Of a stretch of 64,000 nucleotides of DNA, positions 34,440 through 43,571 are shown piece by piece. The stretch is taken from contig JAXGZQ010000003.1 in NCBI GenBank assembly GCA_040776905.1, positions 1 through 64,000 of the forward strand, read 5' to 3'. The notes under the pieces are model-generated. The model was not told the DNA's origin. It did not search any database and saw nothing but the letters and a program-made list of their open reading frames with translations. The position numbers and the translations under genes were made by a program. Source of the DNA: SLHU01 sp009929975. GTDB taxonomy: Bacteria; Bacillota; Clostridia; Saccharofermentanales; UBA5734. Numbering within the stretch: position 1 is the stretch's first letter; each line of letters opens with the position of its first letter.

Positions 34440-35875
34440 CTGTCGCTAAGCGACGCCAAGGTCTGTTCAAGCAGCCGGGCACTGAGAGCGGGATCCGCCC
34501 GTCCGCCACTCAGGCGCATCACCTGTCCCATGATGAAAACTCGTGCTTTGGTCCTGCCGCGAAGATAATCGCGTACTGCCCCAGGATATTGGCGCAGAAC
34601 CTCGTCGATCCACCGCTGGATCTGGTCCTGATCAGTCTGTATGGCCAGCTGATGAATCTCGATGTAGTCTTGCGGATCCACATTGTCAGCCATCACTGCC
34701 TCAAGTGTCCGGCGTCCGCTCATTCTGGTGATCCGACCGTTTTCGACCTGTCGGATAATCCATGCCAGGTGTCCCGGCGGCAGCGTTATCTCAGCTGGTG
34801 TGCAGCCCTGTCGGCGGCAGATCTGGAGAAATTCACCCAGCAGCCAGCCGGCAGCGTCAGCCGGCGCTGTTCCCTGGTCGGTCAGCGCTTCAAATTGAGC
34901 GGACAACGCCGGAGAGGAGGTCAGCAGACTCGCGTCTTCCGGCCGGATCCCGAGCTGTCCGACATAGCGTTTTCGCTTGACCGATGCCATTTCAGGAAGC
35001 CGCGCCCGAATCGCCTCAATCCGACCAGCCTCGAGGTGAACCGGCGGAAGATCCGGTTCCGGATCATAGCGGTAGTCCGCCGCCATCTCCTTCGATCGCA
35101 GGGCTCGGCTCTCCTGTCTTTTCTCATCCCAGCGGCGGGTTGCCGGCCGGATGATTTTGCCGGCCTGCAGCCGCTTAATCTGCCGCTGGCTTTCATGTCG
35201 GATTGCCCGACTGATCGCTTTGAATGAACTCAGATTCTTCATTTCCGTCCGGACACCCAGGGTCTGATCACCTTTTCGCCTGACTGAGATATTGACATCC
35301 ACACGCAGCGACCCCTGTTCCATGCGCCCGTCTGAAATGTCGAGAAACAGAACCATCTCACGCAATGTGGTGATCAAATCGATCGCCTCTTCCGCACTGC
35401 TCAGCTCCGGCTGTGTCACGATTTCCAGCAATGGAACACCACAGCGGTTATAATCGATCTGTGTCCCGCCGCTCTTCGGATCTTCCGTCAATCTGGCGGT
35501 ATCCTCTTCCATATGGATCTCACGGATCCTAATCACGCGTGATGGCTGGCGCGTCAGGCGGACTGAACCTTCCCGTCCGATCGGCTGAAACCATTGTGTG
35601 ATCTGGTAGCCTTTGGGCAGATCCGGATAGTCGTAAAATTTTCGGTCAAACCGTGACATCGGATCAATCCGGCAGCCGGTGGCGAGGCAAAGACGCAGAG
35701 CGAAATTGACAACCTGCGGGTTCAATACCGGCCGTGCACCCGGCAGACCGCGGCAGACCGGACAGATCTGGCTGTTTTCCGGCGCTCCGAAAGTTGTCGG
35801 GCAGCTGCAGAAGATTTTCTCTTCTGTCTGCAGTTCCACATGAATTTCCAATCCGATCACCGTCTCATAGTCCAT
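34427..35875 (-). CDS. gatB: Asp-tRNA(Asn)/Glu-tRNA(Gln) amidotransferase subunit B
   Basis: GatB is the kinase and tRNA-binding subunit of GatCAB, which amidates mischarged Asp-tRNA(Asn) or Glu-tRNA(Gln). The true start is the ATG at 35875, giving 482 residues that begin DYETVIGLEIHVEL; the frame is open far upstream to 36061. Conserved features are the metal-site cysteines (IFCSCPT and ICPVCRGLPG) and DYNRCGVPLLEIVT. gatC and gatA, usually adjacent, are not in the window, so the complex is encoded from split loci. Confidence 0.94.
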   Translation of the reverse strand: MDYETVIGLEIHVELQTEEKIFCSCPTTFGAPENSQICPVCRGLPGARPVLNPQVVNFALRLCLATGCRIDPMSRFDRKFYDYPDLPKGYQITQWFQPIGREGSVRLTRQPSRVIRIREIHMEEDTARLTEDPKSGGTQIDYNRCGVPLLEIVTQPELSSAEEAIDLITTLREMVLFLDISDGRMEQGSLRVDVNISVRRKGDQTLGVRTEMKNLSSFKAISRAIRHESQRQIKRLQAGKIIRPATRRWDEKRQESRALRSKEMAADYRYDPEPDLPPVHLEAGRIEAIRARLPEMASVKRKRYVGQLGIRPEDASLLTSSPALSAQFEALTDQGTAPADAAGWLLGEFLQICRRQGCTPAEITLPPGHLAWIIRQVENGRITRMSGRRTLEAVMADNVDPQDYIEIHQLAIQTDQDQIQRWIDEVLRQYPGAVRDYLRGRTKARVFIMGQVMRLSGGRADPALSARLLEQTLASLSDSQRQ

Positions 35876-35987
35876 GAATCGATCCTTTCGTCTCTGGCTG
35901 ATAGTGTTTTCATCATACCATGGAAATCCTGTGAAGCCATTCTGCCCGGGACGCCTGGCCAGACACCACGACCTGGCGATAACAGGT

Positions 35988-36016
35988 TTGTGCATCGTGC
36001 CTGAGTGCGCTAAAAT
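35988..36016 (+). promoter_or_regulatory. Promoter candidate for the prepilin peptidase operon
   Basis: TTGTGC (35988-35993), a 17-bp spacer and TAAAAT (36011-36016) stand about 32 bp before the ATG at 36049, which has its own GGAGG at 36036-36040. Confidence 0.45.
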
Positions 36017-36048
36017 GACGACAGACATCTGTGACGGAGGAATGACAC

Positions 36049-36798
36049 ATGACGCTGCCAACCCTGCTTCTCCTGGCCGCGGCGGCCACTCTGGCGACCA
36101 TGATCTGCCGACTGGTTTTCAGGCGGACGCCTGATCACTGGCTGATGGACTATGACGAAACGGAGATCCCTCCGGAAATGGAAAAGCTGAAGTCAATGCC
36201 CTGGTTTCCGGACACACTGCTGCTTGGTCTGGCACAGTTTCTTTTGTTTCTGCTGAGTTATCAAGTCCTCGGGCTTTCCGTCTACTGGGCACTCGTCATG
36301 CTGACCGCGCAGCCGCTCCTGCTGATCATGATCGCGGATCATAAAACGAAAATCATCCCGGACCAGTACCTGCTGGCACTCATCCCGGCCGCGCTCTTCT
36401 TCTGGCTGGAGGCCAATCTGAACCATGCCTCGTCCGGTTGGCTGCGGGATTTGCTGACCCGCCTGGCCGCTGGATTTGCCGGCGCGTTTTTTCTCTGGCT
36501 GGTCGGGTTCATTGCCAGCAAGATCATGAAGCGTGACGCCATGGGCATGGGTGATGTCAAACTGCTGGCGGCCGCCGGCCTTCTCGTCGGCTTACGCTGG
36601 CTGCCCGCTTTACTGATTCTCTCGTTTTTTACCGCCGCGTTTCTCGCGCTTCCACTGCTGCTCAGACGGCGGCGCGACCCGGACGCAGACGCGGAAATGG
36701 CGTTCGGTCCGTTTATCTCACTGTCAATCATTCTGGTTCTTGCTTTTCACGGACTGCTGGCCAACCTGTGGCAATTCTATCTGAATCTGCTGAGTTGA
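36049..36798 (+). CDS. A24-family prepilin peptidase-like membrane protease
   Basis: This 249-residue multi-pass protein carries both catalytic aspartate motifs of type IV prepilin peptidases: IADHKTKIIPDQ and GMGDVKLLAAAG, with FGPFIS near the end. It has about seven membrane helices. The N-terminal zinc/methyltransferase domain of PilD is absent, as in short TadV-like or ComC-like forms. No pilin or secretion genes are nearby, so the substrate is unknown. A GGAGG precedes the start. It is followed closely by two more membrane protein genes. Confidence 0.82.
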   Translation: MTLPTLLLLAAAATLATMICRLVFRRTPDHWLMDYDETEIPPEMEKLKSMPWFPDTLLLGLAQFLLFLLSYQVLGLSVYWALVMLTAQPLLLIMIADHKTKIIPDQYLLALIPAALFFWLEANLNHASSGWLRDLLTRLAAGFAGAFFLWLVGFIASKIMKRDAMGMGDVKLLAAAGLLVGLRWLPALLILSFFTAAFLALPLLLRRRRDPDADAEMAFGPFISLSIILVLAFHGLLANLWQFYLNLLS

Positions 36799-36816
36799 GC
36801 CTATTCGGAGGTTGGC

Positions 36817-37842
36817 ATGCTAAGGCAACATCATCGTGATGAATCGAACGCGCAGCCGGGTATCCGGCAGCCAGCCTCAGTGCCCGGGCTGCCAGCGCCC
36901 GCCGCGGCAGCCTATCTGAAGACCGCGGGATTCCTTCTGCTTCTGCATGGCGGCCTATCCATCCTGCTGCGTCTCGTCCTGGACAAAATTCCTGTCTTTA
37001 GTGACCTTTTCAGCGGAAACACCCTGAGATCCTTTGTCTTATCCGGAACCCTGACCCAGCTCGTCCTCGTCCTGCTGCCGACGGTTATCATATTGATGGT
37101 GGTCCGTCCGCCAGCCTCGGATCTGGTCGGCGGCCGGGCAAAAGCCGGCAGCCTGATCCTGGCCACGACCGTCGGCATACCGGCTGCTGTCGTTTTTCAG
37201 GGCCTCAACAATCTTCTGATCTTCGCCCTGGCACGGGCCGGGATCCGCATCAACATTCCCATGTCATCCAGCAGTTTCAGTGGCGATCTGCTTTTATCGC
37301 AGCCATGGACGGTCTGGCTTGTTGTCCTGCTGCTAGCGGTTGTCCTGCCGGGCCTGACAGAGGAATTGATGTTCCGCGGGCTTCTCCAGGGCGCCCTGCG
37401 TTCAGGCTGCCGACCCGCGGCAGCCATTATCTGGCAGGCATTGGCATTCGCTGTGTTCCATGCTGATCCGCTTTTTCTGCTCCCACCGTTTCTGGCTGGT
37501 GCCCTGCTCGGGTATATCCGGCATAAAAGTGAAAGCCTGCTCCCCTCGGTGCTGGCTCACATGACATTGAACTTCAGTCTGCTGGCCATCCGGCCTCTGC
37601 TTCCTCATCTGACCAGCCAGTACATCAGCAGCAGTGCCTCACAGGCCCAGTCCCTGCTCTATGCCTCGCTGATCGCGGCCTTCGTCGCGGCCGTCGCGTT
37701 CATTCCTCTGCTGGTACTGATCGGCCATCGCCAGCCTGATGATCAGTTTCAGTCCGGATCCGGACGCCGCTGGCTGCCGGGCTGGATATTCTTCGCCGCT
37801 CTGTTATTATTAACAGGCGGACTCTATCTGCAATCCATCTGA
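36817..37842 (+). CDS. CPBP-family intramembrane metalloprotease
   Basis: This 341-residue multi-pass protein has the CPBP (Abi/CAAX-like) signature: LTEELMFRGLLQGALR (EE-x3-R) and later FAVFHADP and PSVLAHMTLNF, which provide metal-binding residues in membrane helices. Family members process prenylated or other membrane substrates, or bacteriocins, but the substrate here is unknown. A Pro/Ala-rich cytoplasmic N-terminus precedes the first helix. It starts 18 bp after the peptidase gene, implying one operon. Confidence 0.88.
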   Translation: MLRQHHRDESNAQPGIRQPASVPGLPAPAAAAYLKTAGFLLLLHGGLSILLRLVLDKIPVFSDLFSGNTLRSFVLSGTLTQLVLVLLPTVIILMVVRPPASDLVGGRAKAGSLILATTVGIPAAVVFQGLNNLLIFALARAGIRINIPMSSSSFSGDLLLSQPWTVWLVVLLLAVVLPGLTEELMFRGLLQGALRSGCRPAAAIIWQALAFAVFHADPLFLLPPFLAGALLGYIRHKSESLLPSVLAHMTLNFSLLAIRPLLPHLTSQYISSSASQAQSLLYASLIAAFVAAVAFIPLLVLIGHRQPDDQFQSGSGRRWLPGWIFFAALLLLTGGLYLQSI

Positions 37843-37857
37843 CCCGGGAGGTGAATC

Positions 37858-39183
37858 ATGCAGCTTTCTGATCCTCGGCGCATCACGCATGATAAGGCAA
37901 TTATCCTGCTGATCATCAAATTTCTTCTGATCGGAGCGCTGCTGGCCGGTCTGATTTATCTCGGTGTCCGGCTCCTGTTTATTGTCATTCCCTTCGCGGT
38001 CGGATTCATTCTGGCCCGGGCGTCGCTCGGTCTGTCCGGACATCTGCGGGGAGCCTGGCGCCGTGTCCGGCGCAAAAACCCGGAGCCTGAACCTGAAACA
38101 GAGCAGCCTGATACCGATGACACTGAAGAGAGCCTGCAGACACTGCTGCGCGACCGCCTGCTGCGGCCTGAACGAAAACATGCCGGATCAGGCCTTGCGC
38201 TGACCCTCTATGCCCTGCTCCTGATCGCGTTCATCGCGGTACTGGCCGCCATTATCGCGGTTACCGTCAGTCAACTTCGCTCACTGGCCAATTATCTGCC
38301 GGACCTGATCGAGAACGCGGATCCAATTAACCGGATAACCCAGTTCTTCATTGACCTGTCAGAGCGGCTCGGTGGTTTTCTGACTCCGGATATGCTGACA
38401 GCCCTGGAAGATGAAATGGGCAATCTGCAGCAGCGGCTGCTGGAAACCCTGCCGAATCTCGCGGCCGGCCTGCTCAACAGCGTCGGCCAGTTTCTCAGCA
38501 GCCTGCCACTGGTCCTGTTTACGATCATCATCATTGTCATGTCGGGTTATTATTTCATTGTTGATCGGCACAAAATGCAGAAATTCATCCAGCGCAATCT
38601 GATCAGCCGACGTTTCCGCGACAAAGGAGCACTGCTGCTCGAACGGATTTCATCAACTTTGTTCAGAATCATCGGTGGTTATCTGCTCTTGCTGCTGGTT
38701 ACCTTCGCTGAAGTCCTGGTCGGACTGCTGATTCTGCGCATTCCCTATGCTGTCATTATCGCTCTGATTGTCTCGATCGTCGATTTTCTACCCGTCCTCG
38801 GTGCCAGCGCGACGATGGTCCCGATCGGGGTCTACCTCATTTTCACCGGCAATCTGTTCGCAGGCATCGGTGTTCTGGTCCTGCTGCTGATACTGACATT
38901 GATCCGCCGAGTCATCGAACCGCCGATCCTCGGCAACGCGATGCGCCTGCATCCTCTGGCGACGATCGCCGCCATGATCATCGGCATCCGTTTTTATGGC
39001 CTGATCGGCATTGTGGTCGGTCCTCTGATTCTCTACATTTCGCGCGAAGTCATCCACCTTTTCGGTTTTGACAGCAAAATCCGCCAGTGGATCGGAGCCG
39101 TGCTGAACCACATCAGCCCGGCAGACGAACTGGACAGGGCCTTTCAGGACCCGGACAGCACGCCGGATGATCTGGACAAATGA
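37858..39183 (+). CDS. AI-2E family transporter-like membrane protein
   Basis: This is a 441-residue membrane protein of the AI-2E/PerM family (PF01594). Two N-terminal helices, a charged cytoplasmic insert (acidic, residues about 75-115), then the family core with GYYFIVDRHKMQKFI and the C-terminal VEPPILGNAMRLHPLATI block. Members export autoinducer-2 or act as antiporters; the substrate cannot be predicted. It is the third gene of the 36-39 kb membrane operon and ends at a strong terminator. Confidence 0.88.
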   Translation: MQLSDPRRITHDKAIILLIIKFLLIGALLAGLIYLGVRLLFIVIPFAVGFILARASLGLSGHLRGAWRRVRRKNPEPEPETEQPDTDDTEESLQTLLRDRLLRPERKHAGSGLALTLYALLLIAFIAVLAAIIAVTVSQLRSLANYLPDLIENADPINRITQFFIDLSERLGGFLTPDMLTALEDEMGNLQQRLLETLPNLAAGLLNSVGQFLSSLPLVLFTIIIIVMSGYYFIVDRHKMQKFIQRNLISRRFRDKGALLLERISSTLFRIIGGYLLLLLVTFAEVLVGLLILRIPYAVIIALIVSIVDFLPVLGASATMVPIGVYLIFTGNLFAGIGVLVLLLILTLIRRVIEPPILGNAMRLHPLATIAAMIIGIRFYGLIGIVVGPLILYISREVIHLFGFDSKIRQWIGAVLNHISPADELDRAFQDPDSTPDDLDK

Positions 39184-39200
39184 ATGATTGATGGATCGGT

Positions 39201-39237
39201 CCAAAGGCCGGCGGCTGATCAGCTGCCGGCCTTTTGG
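39201..39237. terminator. Bidirectional terminator
   Basis: AAGGCCGGC (39204-39212) pairs with GCCGGCCTT (39225-39233), extended by GCT/AGC inside, and is flanked by T- or A-rich ends on both strands. It separates the AI-2E gene from the convergent U32 gene, whose stop lies within the hairpin. Confidence 0.75.
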
Positions 39238-40460
39238 CTGCGTCGCAGAAAAGCGTTTTGAACAGCCGGTTCCGGCAACGCAAGATAATACATCATACGG
39301 GGATGCGGTGTACTCCTGATCGGTTGAAATTCCAGATCGAACAGTTGGGCGCGATCGATGGAAAAGTGCCGGCCCTTCGGCTGGACACATTCCAGGCTCT
39401 CACCTTCCAGGACGCGATTGCGCTGTTCAACCAGCGCAAGTCCTCGCTGAGGCAGCCAGGCCCTGACAAGCCCAACGACATCCGCTACGCGCTGGTAATC
39501 TTCATGGGCGGCAATCTGGGGGGCCTCCATCGGATCGTTGAAGTAAAAACCGGTCGAAAACGGCCGGTGGACCGTTTTATTGAGATCATCCAGCCAGGCA
39601 GGGTCGACCCGCGAATTTCCAGGGTCGGCCAGATAGGCATCGATGGCCTGGCGATAGGCTTTGACCGCGGTCGCGACATAAAAACTGCTGCGCGCTCTTC
39701 CCTCAATCTTGAAGCTGCGGATACCGGCCGCGGCCAGTTGGGGAATATGCTCAATCATGCACAGGTCTCGGGAACTGAGCAGATAACTTCCCTGCTGATC
39801 CTGGGTGACGATCAGCGGTTCATCGGGGCGGTTTTTCTCCGTAATTTGCCAGGACCAGCGGCAGGGCTGGGCACAATCCCCATGATTGGCGTCCCGGCCG
39901 GTCAAAAGGCTGGACATCAGGCAGCGACCTGACCAGGCAACGCACATCGCGCCGTGAACAAAACTTTCCAGTTCCAGTGTCTCAGGGATGTCGTGATGGA
40001 TCATTGAGATTTCAGTCAGGCTGAGCTCTCGGGCCAGAATGATCCGCTGAGCTCCGTGAGCATGCCAGAAGCGGCAGGTGGCCGCGTTGGTCACACTGGC
40101 CTGAGTACTGATATGCAGCGGAATATGCGGGAACATCTGCCGCAGCATCGTCAGAATGGCCGGGTCAGTGACGATAAACGCGTCAGGCCCCGTATCACCA
40201 ATCTGTCTCAACTGGTCTTCCATTGCCGGGAAATCCCGCTGCCGGGCGAGAATATTCACCGCGACATAAACTCTGACCTGATGCTGATGGGCATAGTCAA
40301 CCGCTTCACGCAGCCGCTCAGCTGTCAGGCTGGCTGACGCGGAACGCAGACTGAAATCGCCTGCGCCGACATAAACGGCGTCCGCGCCGTACCGGATCGC
40401 TGTCTCCAGTTTTTCCAGAGAGCCGGCCGGTGCCAGAAGTTCAAGTTCAGGTGTTGTCAT
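39219..40460 (-). CDS. U32-family protein (TrhP/RlhA-like)
   Basis: This 413-residue protein is a peptidase U32 family member. It opens ELLAPAGSLEKLETAIRYGADAVYVG, has the family signature ELESFVHGAMCVAWSGRCLMSS with cysteines for an iron-sulphur cluster (also DCAQPCRWSW), and ISTQASVTNAATCRFW. Family members such as TrhP and RlhA are now known to help hydroxylate tRNA uridine-34 or 23S rRNA rather than act as proteases. Which RNA is modified cannot be told. It starts 9 bp after mltG. Confidence 0.87.
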   Translation of the reverse strand: MTTPELELLAPAGSLEKLETAIRYGADAVYVGAGDFSLRSASASLTAERLREAVDYAHQHQVRVYVAVNILARQRDFPAMEDQLRQIGDTGPDAFIVTDPAILTMLRQMFPHIPLHISTQASVTNAATCRFWHAHGAQRIILARELSLTEISMIHHDIPETLELESFVHGAMCVAWSGRCLMSSLLTGRDANHGDCAQPCRWSWQITEKNRPDEPLIVTQDQQGSYLLSSRDLCMIEHIPQLAAAGIRSFKIEGRARSSFYVATAVKAYRQAIDAYLADPGNSRVDPAWLDDLNKTVHRPFSTGFYFNDPMEAPQIAAHEDYQRVADVVGLVRAWLPQRGLALVEQRNRVLEGESLECVQPKGRHFSIDRAQLFDLEFQPIRSTPHPRMMYYLALPEPAVQNAFLRRSQKAGS

Positions 40461-40469
40461 CAGGCGGCC

Positions 40470-41636
40470 TCAATCCTCGGTTTCAGCAGCTTCCGCATCC
40501 GCCTTGTCCCTGTCATACCGCGCGATGTTGGCTTCATGCTGCTCGAAGGTCTCAGCGAAAGCCGTTGTTCCGTCATAAGCCGCCGAGAAAAACCAGTATT
40601 TGTTCGTTTCAGGGTACAGCGCAGCGAGAATCGCGTCGCGGCCCGGGGAACAGATCGGTCCGGGCGGCAGGCCTCTGTGCTGATAGGTGTTGTAAAGAGA
40701 ATCTGAATACATATTCAGTTCATACTGTGACAGCCACATCTTCGGCTCAAGATTGTGCTCCTTGCGCAGATAATTGATGGTCGGGTCCGCGCTGAGTGTC
40801 CAGTTTTCATCATTCAGGCGCTTCCAGTAGACCCCGGCGACCGAGCGCATCTCCTGCCCGTCTCTGGTCTCCAGCTGGATGATCGACGCAAGCGTCATCA
40901 CCTCATCCATGGTCAGGCCCATCTGTTCCGCGCGTTCAAAGTACTTTCCATCATCCTCGTCCAGTTTGCGCTCAGTGTTGTTGAGAAACGTGCGGAGGAT
41001 GGTTTCCTCATTTGTGTTCAGGTCGAACTCATAGGTATCGGGAAACAAGTAGCCCTGCAGCAGCCAGTCCCTGCCTTCACGGTTGTCTATATCTCGGATG
41101 AACTCGTAATCAAGAAAAAACTGGGGGTTTCGGACCATGTTATCCAGCCGGGTCTCGTCAAAGTTGACATGGGCGTCACGCAGCAGCTGCTTGACCTCAC
41201 GATAAGTCAGTCCTTCCGGAAAAGTCACCCGGACCGCCTGTGGCTTCTGGACGAGGCTGTACATGATCTCATCATAGTTCATGGTTTTAAGAACAAAATG
41301 AGTGCCGGCCATATACGCTCCGTCAAAGCCGTTGAACTTGGACAGCATTGTGAAAACAAACACATTCTTGATGACACCCTTTTCCTTGAGCAATTCAGCG
41401 ATGTCGCGGGTATCGGCCGCACGGGGAATCACCAGTTCAACCGCGTTCGGCGTATCACGATCAATCTCACCGTTCATCGACCCGCCCGTGCCATATTGCT
41501 CATCGAGACGGTCGAAGCGTTCATTTTGCGAAAGAACATAACTGAATCCGAAATAGAATCCGGCAGCGGATACAGCCAGTAAAGCAAAGACAACCAAAAC
41601 GATCGTAATGGTTCGTGTAATGCTTTTGGCAATCAT
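40470..41636 (-). CDS. mltG: Endolytic murein transglycosylase
   Basis: MltG cuts nascent peptidoglycan strands near the membrane and so limits glycan length. The 388-residue protein has an N-terminal membrane anchor (ITIVLVVFALLAVSAAGFYFG), a LysM-like region and the catalytic domain with GYLFPDTYEF, ASIIQLETRD and LSADPTINY. The first acidic residue of the common ASIxEKE motif is Gln here, with the following Glu kept; the Q form is frequent in Clostridia. The C-terminal tail is acidic. It lies between typA and the U32 gene. Confidence 0.93.
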   Translation of the reverse strand: MIAKSITRTITIVLVVFALLAVSAAGFYFGFSYVLSQNERFDRLDEQYGTGGSMNGEIDRDTPNAVELVIPRAADTRDIAELLKEKGVIKNVFVFTMLSKFNGFDGAYMAGTHFVLKTMNYDEIMYSLVQKPQAVRVTFPEGLTYREVKQLLRDAHVNFDETRLDNMVRNPQFFLDYEFIRDIDNREGRDWLLQGYLFPDTYEFDLNTNEETILRTFLNNTERKLDEDDGKYFERAEQMGLTMDEVMTLASIIQLETRDGQEMRSVAGVYWKRLNDENWTLSADPTINYLRKEHNLEPKMWLSQYELNMYSDSLYNTYQHRGLPPGPICSPGRDAILAALYPETNKYWFFSAAYDGTTAFAETFEQHEANIARYDRDKADAEAAETED

Positions 41637-41670
41637 GCAGTTACCTCCCTGATCGGCAGCGGATCAGTTC

Positions 41671-43521
41671 TCAGATCCGAGAGCGCTGTTTGGCACGCAG
41701 ATCAGCGTTCAACAGCCGCTTGCGCAGGCGGATCGATTTCGGTGTGATCTCGATCAGTTCATCATCACCGACGAATTCCAGACACTGCTCAAGGCTCAGA
41801 TTATTGGGTGTGACCAACCGCAATGCGTCATCCGAACCTGAGGCGCGCATATTCGTGACATGCTTGCGCTTGCAGACATTCACGACGATATCTTCATTTT
41901 TCGGAGTGCTGCCAACGATCATGCCGGCATAAACCTGTGTTCCGGGTCCGATCATCAGACTGCCCCGTTCCTGGGCATGATAGAGACCATAAGCCATCGC
42001 CTCGCCTGATTCCCAGGCGACCAGCACACCGTGGCTGCGTGTTTCAATATCGCCTTTGAGAGGCTCAAACCCGTCAATAACGCTGTTCATTATACCATTG
42101 CCCTTTGTGTCGGTCAAAAACTCGGAGCGATAGCCGATCAGGCCTCGTGAGGGGATCCGGAACTCCAGTCGGGAGTATCCTTTCTCCGGTGGCAGCATGT
42201 TGATCAGTTCCGCGCGGCGTCCGCTCATCTTCTGAATGACGGCACCGACGAAATTTTCCGGTACATCAACCATGACCAGTTCAACCGGTTCAACTTCAAC
42301 CCCGTCAATCGTCTTGATGATGACGCGGGGTTTTGACACCTGAAATTCATAGCCTTCGCGCCGCATCGTCTCGATCAGGATTGAAAGATGCAGTTCTCCG
42401 CGGCCTTTGATAATGAAGGATTCCGTCGTGTCCGTCTCCTCCAGCCGCATGGAAACGTTCGTCTCCATCTCGCGGAACAGGCGTTCCCTCAACTGACGCG
42501 AGGTGACGAAGCGGCCCTCATTGCCGGCGAAAGGACTGTCGTTGACACTGAAGGTCATAGCGATCGTCGGTTCATCAATATTGATGAAGGGCAGCGGTTC
42601 AGGATGCTCGCGGTCGCAGATCGTATCACCGATATTGATTTCCGGTATACCGGCCAAACAGACAATCTCGCCGATACCAGCCTGCTCGATTTCCGTACGG
42701 TGCAGCCCTTCGAAGCGAAACAGCTTGACCACCCGGGCGGTGGTCACACTCTGGTCGTCAAAGCCGCAGACAGAAACGGTCTGGCCCTGGCGCACCGTGC
42801 CGCGTTCCACGCGTCCGATCGCGATCCGGCCGATGTAATTGTCATAGTCGATATTCGATACGAGCAGCTGTAAAGGCTGGTCAGGATCACCTTTCGGACT
42901 GGGGATGACTGAAATGATCGCCTCATAAACCGGCCTGAAGTTGAAGTCCAGGTCAGTTTTTCCGGTAAAGGCCGTCAGGTCTTTTAGATTTGCCGACGCG
43001 TACCCATCCCGGGCGGACGCGTAAAGAACCGGAAAATCGAGCTGATCGTCATCGGCACCGAGTTCAATGAACAATTCAAGCACCATGTCCTCAACTTCCG
43101 CCGGGCGGGCGTCAGGACGGTCGACTTTATTGATCAGAACGATCGGCAGAAGACCCATGTCAAGCGCTTTACGCAGAACGAACCGGGTCTGCGGCATCGG
43201 GCCGTCATAAGCGTCGACGACCAGCATGACACCATCAACCATTTTCAGGATCCGCTCCACCTCACCGCCGAAATCAGCATGTCCCGGTGTATCAACGATA
43301 TTGATCCGGATTCCGTTATATTCGATCGCGGTATTTTTGGCCAGGATGGTAATACCGCGCTCCCTCTCAAGATCATTGGAGTCCATGACCTGCTCAACAA
43401 CCTGCTCATTTTCGCGAAAGATACCGCTCTGGCGGAGCAGCGCGTCCACAACGGTTGTTTTACCATGGTCAACATGGGCAATAATCGCAATATTGCGAAG
43501 TTCCTCATTCTGTTTGATCAC
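41671..43521 (-). CDS. typA: Ribosome-associated GTPase BipA/TypA
   Basis: TypA is a translational GTPase related to EF-G that supports ribosome assembly and stress growth. The 616-residue protein has AHVDHGKTT, ERGITILAKNTAI, DTPGHADFGGEVER and NKVDRPDARP, and a C-terminal TypA-specific domain. The start is GTG with AAGGAAG upstream. It is 50 bp after der; a GC-rich hairpin without a T-run lies in that gap. Confidence 0.97.
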   Translation of the reverse strand: MIKQNEELRNIAIIAHVDHGKTTVVDALLRQSGIFRENEQVVEQVMDSNDLERERGITILAKNTAIEYNGIRINIVDTPGHADFGGEVERILKMVDGVMLVVDAYDGPMPQTRFVLRKALDMGLLPIVLINKVDRPDARPAEVEDMVLELFIELGADDDQLDFPVLYASARDGYASANLKDLTAFTGKTDLDFNFRPVYEAIISVIPSPKGDPDQPLQLLVSNIDYDNYIGRIAIGRVERGTVRQGQTVSVCGFDDQSVTTARVVKLFRFEGLHRTEIEQAGIGEIVCLAGIPEINIGDTICDREHPEPLPFINIDEPTIAMTFSVNDSPFAGNEGRFVTSRQLRERLFREMETNVSMRLEETDTTESFIIKGRGELHLSILIETMRREGYEFQVSKPRVIIKTIDGVEVEPVELVMVDVPENFVGAVIQKMSGRRAELINMLPPEKGYSRLEFRIPSRGLIGYRSEFLTDTKGNGIMNSVIDGFEPLKGDIETRSHGVLVAWESGEAMAYGLYHAQERGSLMIGPGTQVYAGMIVGSTPKNEDIVVNVCKRKHVTNMRASGSDDALRLVTPNNLSLEQCLEFVGDDELIEITPKSIRLRKRLLNADLRAKQRSRI

Positions 43522-43571
43522 GTTTGTGTTTCTTCCTTCCTGTCAATCCCGGCCGCAGCGCGGCCGCAGTA

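Noticed and set aside
40755..41582. Long plus-strand open frame (275 codons) across mltG
   Set aside because: It lies antisense to the clearly conserved mltG, has no ribosome site and no recognisable domain; G+C-rich codons create such shadows.
40470..41636. MltG inactive because of Gln in the ASIIQLET motif
   Set aside because: The second Glu of the motif is present and the Gln form is frequent in clostridial MltG, so loss of activity is not supported.
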